NCBI GenBank assembly: GCA_021204905.1
Contig: JAJPYN010000012.1
Location: 1 to 64,000 of the forward strand
Direction of reading: 5' to 3'
From: Prevotella sp.
Lineage (GTDB): Bacteria > Bacteroidota > Bacteroidia > Bacteroidales > Bacteroidaceae
DNA length: 64,000 bases
Shown here one piece after another: positions 61,131-64,000 of the stretch (position 1 is the first letter of the stretch; every line of letters starts with the position of its first letter). The notes beneath the pieces are model-generated. The model made no database searches, was not told the DNA's origin, and was given only the letters and a program-made list of their open reading frames with translations. A program made the position numbers and the translations under genes.

Positions 61131-64000
61131 TTATTTCATCACTATTAGTTTCTTTGCTTTACTCTTGTAACTGCTCCCGTCGGAGGCGATGCGCACGCGG
61201 TAGACATACACGCCTGTCCGCAGCGGCTGGCCGTTGGCGCAAGTCAGGTCCCACGTGTAAGTGTACGCCCCGCTGTTCGTTACGCCGTTGTCGCGGTGCT
61301 GCCACAGCTGGCGGCCGCTGGTGTCGAACACGTCGATGACAACATCCATATCGCTGCCGAGGCGGTCGTGCGAGACGATGAAGGTCGTGGTTGTCGATGC
61401 GGGGTTTTGCGTGAGCGAGATGTCGAGGATGCCCGGCGTTAAACCCGCCACGACGTTGAAGTTGAGCGTGGTTGTCGACGAATTGTTAAAGATGTCCCAC
61501 GCGCGGAAACGCAGGCTGTGCGCGCCGGTGCTGAGCTCGGGGATGGAATAGCCGACGGAGCCCGAGGTGTACGAACCGAAATCGTAAACAAACTCGTCGT
61601 TGAGGTCGTAGGTGGTCGAGGCATCGTTGTCGACGGCCAGTTGCAGGTTGTGCCCCACGCCCACGCCGGAGGTGTTCAGCCCGTCCTCGTCGTAGATCTG
61701 CGCCACGAAATAAGGTGTGGGGTTCACGTCGCCGCCGTCGCTGAACGAGGGGTCGTTGAGGTAACAAAACAGCGAAGGGCCTATGCCGTCGTTGCTCGTA
61801 TCGTCGGTGCCGGACAGCGTGATGTTCTCGCAATAGCCGTGCGCCGTGAGGGCCGCGTCGGAGGTGTTGGCGAAAAGGGTTATCAGACCGCTCTCGCCGG
61901 AATAATTGATATCCATCGGTACGGCGAAGGTGATGGCGAACTGTCCGCTTTCGATATTGTCCGAACCGCTGAACACGGTCTTCGTGCGGTCGGTGTAGGT
62001 GAACGCCGTGCTTGCCCCCGACGAGGTGGTGTCGTTCAACCGGCATTTCACCGTCTCCTCAGAGTCGCGCACCGTGATAGCCACCGTGCCGTCGAACGCC
62101 TCGTCCGTTACGACATGCCCGGCCACGCGCGCCGTACCGCCGGCCTTAACCTCGACCGTTGCGCTGTCGTTGACGGCCGTGCCGTTGATTGAATCGACAA
62201 CGATGTTCAGGCGCGGGATGTTAAGCGCTACGGCGGGGTCGCCCAGCAGCGAGTACTGCAACTTGTTCGTGGTGCGGTCCTGCCCCGAGGTGATAAGGTA
62301 ATTTTTTGTCAGCCGTTGCGCCTCGCCGAGCGTTACGAGATTTTCGCCCGAGGTGTCGAAGATGTTTTTAAGAAAGGCCTCGTTGATGCGTTTGTTGTAG
62401 TTGGAATAAACCGTGCGCGTCGTGCCGAAGAACGCGAACGAACCGCCGCCGGCATTAAGCACCGCCGCCTCGCCGATGGTCTCTATCGTGCCGTCGAAAG
62501 GCATAATATCGCACGAGGCGGTGATCCACAGCGGCAGGTTGGTGTTGGTGAAATTCTGGAAGTCGAGCAGACTCAGCACATACTCGTGCGAAATGGCCGT
62601 TGCCGAGCCGTGCCCGCAGTAGTCGATGAGCAGCGCGCCGGCCTCCTGCTGCGCCTTGACGATGCTCGTTACCTCCGGGTAGGTGTGGCCGGTGGCCGAC
62701 GAGACGCGCTCGTAGGAGTCCCACATCACTTTCTTGACGAGGAACTGCGGGTGGGCGTCGGCAATGATGTCGGCGGCTTCGTTGGCGGCTTCCATGTGCT
62801 CGTTCTCGTTACCGTCGTCGCCGAGGAACATCAGCGTGTTCTGCCATGCGCCGGCATTTTCGTTTTCAACGTATGCTATCGTCTTGTCTACCAATATCTT
62901 AGCTTCGTTCTCCGTCGTTACGGGGAAGCGCCCGACAGCCACGTCGAGCAGGTCGGCCGACTGCGGATTGACGCCCTCGCCTTCGTCCAAGAGGCAGAAG
63001 AAGCCGTCGTCGACGTAGCACGTGATCTCGTTGTAAGAATCCTCGCTCTCGAAGCACAGCAGATAGTCGTCGGGCGACAGACCCTGCGTCGTGGTGGTGA
63101 GCATGCGGTTGTCCCACACGCAGTCGCCGAAGAGCAGGAGGTACTTCGGGAAATCGGCCTCCGTCGCGGCGCGGTCGTAGAGCATTTTCAGGTAGCGGCG
63201 GTAAGCATTGGCGTCGGGCGTGCCGCTGGAAAACTCGTTATACAGCTCGTCGGCGGGCACAATCGTAACGCGCATCCCGTCGCGCTCCTCGTGGAAGGCC
63301 TTCAACCGCTCGGCTTGCGAGAGCAGCTTCTGCGAAGTAGGAATTATAATTACCATGTCGGCGAAATCGTCGGCGTGATGATTCTGGTTGGTGATGTTGT
63401 AAACATACTCCGCGGCGGGGTGCGTGCCGGAAAGGGCGTAGTTCTCGCGCGGCGTGTCGTAGGCGATGCTGATGTAGTCGAGCCGCGCCGCACCGCCCGT
63501 CGCAGCGGTAACCGTAACGGTGTTCGTCGCTTTAAGGTTGCTTGTATAAAAACTCTTCGTCGCGGCAGCACCTTTGTCGTAAGTGCCGCAGGTCATCGAC
63601 AACGTACCGGCCACGCTGTCGTTAAAGGCAACGGTTACAGTCGACGTTTGCCCGACGGTAACATTAATGTAAACCGTGCCCGACGTCGCGCCGGTGTCGT
63701 TGGCTAATGAGAAAGTGCGCGAAGAACCGAGGCTGATGCTGTTCGGGTCGACAAGGTTGCGGCCGCCCTGATACCACGCGTAACCGTCCTCCTCGTAGAG
63801 CGAATGGTAATCCTCCGGCGCGTGATAGAACTGACTGACAAACGCCGCGCTGTCGAGGGTCGCAACATCGTCATCCGATTCAGTGATGAAGTAATAACCG
63901 TAATCGGAATAAGGGTTGCGCGTGCGCGTGAGGCTTGTGTTGCTGTCCCACGACACCGGCCCTTTGGCGTAAAACAGATGCTTGCCGCCGGCGATGCATT
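61131..64000 (-). CDS. porU: Type IX secretion sortase PorU (N-terminus beyond window)
   Basis: A gingipain-type (C25) cysteine protease that removes the C-terminal signal of type IX cargo and attaches it to A-LPS on the surface. The frame is open through the window edge, so 956 residues of the C-terminal part are seen. The protease domain shows the catalytic His in DYCGHGSAT (codon near 62622) and Cys in WITASCDI (codon near 62510). Immunoglobulin-like domains follow, and the last about 80 residues form a signal-like domain ending SKAKKLIVMK, which in PorU itself is retained. It is the first gene seen of a porU-porV-ispF unit. Confidence 0.95.
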   Translation of the reverse strand, partial: CIAGGKHLFYAKGPVSWDSNTSLTRTRNPYSDYGYYFITESDDDVATLDSAAFVSQFYHAPEDYHSLYEEDGYAWYQGGRNLVDPNSISLGSSRTFSLANDTGATSGTVYINVTVGQTSTVTVAFNDSVAGTLSMTCGTYDKGAAATKSFYTSNLKATNTVTVTAATGGAARLDYISIAYDTPRENYALSGTHPAAEYVYNITNQNHHADDFADMVIIIPTSQKLLSQAERLKAFHEERDGMRVTIVPADELYNEFSSGTPDANAYRRYLKMLYDRAATEADFPKYLLLFGDCVWDNRMLTTTTQGLSPDDYLLCFESEDSYNEITCYVDDGFFCLLDEGEGVNPQSADLLDVAVGRFPVTTENEAKILVDKTIAYVENENAGAWQNTLMFLGDDGNENEHMEAANEAADIIADAHPQFLVKKVMWDSYERVSSATGHTYPEVTSIVKAQQEAGALLIDYCGHGSATAISHEYVLSLLDFQNFTNTNLPLWITASCDIMPFDGTIETIGEAAVLNAGGGSFAFFGTTRTVYSNYNKRINEAFLKNIFDTSGENLVTLGEAQRLTKNYLITSGQDRTTNKLQYSLLGDPAVALNIPRLNIVVDSINGTAVNDSATVEVKAGGTARVAGHVVTDEAFDGTVAITVRDSEETVKCRLNDTTSSGASTAFTYTDRTKTVFSGSDNIESGQFAITFAVPMDINYSGESGLITLFANTSDAALTAHGYCENITLSGTDDTSNDGIGPSLFCYLNDPSFSDGGDVNPTPYFVAQIYDEDGLNTSGVGVGHNLQLAVDNDASTTYDLNDEFVYDFGSYTSGSVGYSIPELSTGAHSLRFRAWDIFNNSSTTTLNFNVVAGLTPGILDISLTQNPASTTTTFIVSHDRLGSDMDVVIDVFDTSGRQLWQHRDNGVTNSGAYTYTWDLTCANGQPLRTGVYVYRVRIASDGSSYKSKAKKLIVMK

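Overview
The window is a chromosomal segment of a fairly GC-rich member of the Bacteroidales (phylum Bacteroidota). Three things support this: type IX secretion genes (sprA, porU, porV); family hallmarks such as NigD-like, DUF4271 and DUF3109 proteins; and promoters of the Bacteroidota type, with a TTTG/TTG -33 element, 19-21 bp, then TAnnTTTG. I can place such promoters in front of about fifteen genes or operons, and they correct several start codons. I do not name a genus.

Layout. 1-13.5 kb (minus): trigger factor (C-terminus cut by the window edge), dnaK, a probable four-gene unit (DPP IV peptidase, topoisomerase IV subunit A, a secreted beta-rich protein, an S41 protease lipoprotein), a beta-helix carbohydrate-binding-like lipoprotein and mannose-1-phosphate guanylyltransferase. 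13.8-18.7 kb (plus): acyltransferase, NigD-like lipoprotein, gpmI, ung, DUF3109. 18.7-28.1 kb (minus): CotH-like protein, gyrB, rpsT, tRNA-Glu, truA, an ECF sigma/putative anti-sigma/Spy-like module preceded by a minimal type IX signal-domain protein, then rnz, a lipoprotein and mazG. 28.2-35.3 kb: valS (plus) convergent with lptB (minus); mlaE-mlaF (plus); a free-standing structured RNA locus; and two AT-rich secreted-protein genes. 35.4-40.2 kb (minus): rpmF-fabH-era-der-lipoprotein-flavodoxin. 40.4-48.6 kb (plus): ruvA and the 2531-residue sprA. 48.7-57.4 kb (minus): tRNA-Gln, tyrS, yidD, rnpA, hemD, DUF4271, metK, an M16 protease and HU. 57.5-59.5 kb (plus): rhomboid protease and an endo/exonuclease/phosphatase-family protein. 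59.5-64 kb (minus): ispF, porV and porU (N-terminus beyond the window).

Most of the window is housekeeping: replication topology (gyrB, parC, HU), translation (valS, tyrS, two tRNAs, rpsT, rpmF, truA, rnz, rnpA), GTPases (era, der), chaperones (tig, dnaK) and envelope biogenesis (lptB, mlaEF, sprA, porU/V, yidD). The sprA channel, the PorV shuttle and the PorU sortase imply a working type IX pathway. Two other proteins here end in sequences resembling its C-terminal signal.

The best candidate for something undescribed is at about 33.57-33.85 kb: a Bacteroidota promoter, a roughly 150-nt element that folds as a long interrupted closing stem, a symmetric 23 x 23 nt bubble and a terminal hairpin, then a terminator. 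This is the architecture of 6S RNA. Other signals worth checking are a 20-nt alternating purine-pyrimidine tract just upstream of the gyrB promoter, a shared TATAACCT-type octamer tandem repeat at two loci, the cargo-free type IX signal protein upstream of the ECF sigma gene, and a near-leaderless lptB. I saw no prophage, insertion sequence, CRISPR array or defence island.
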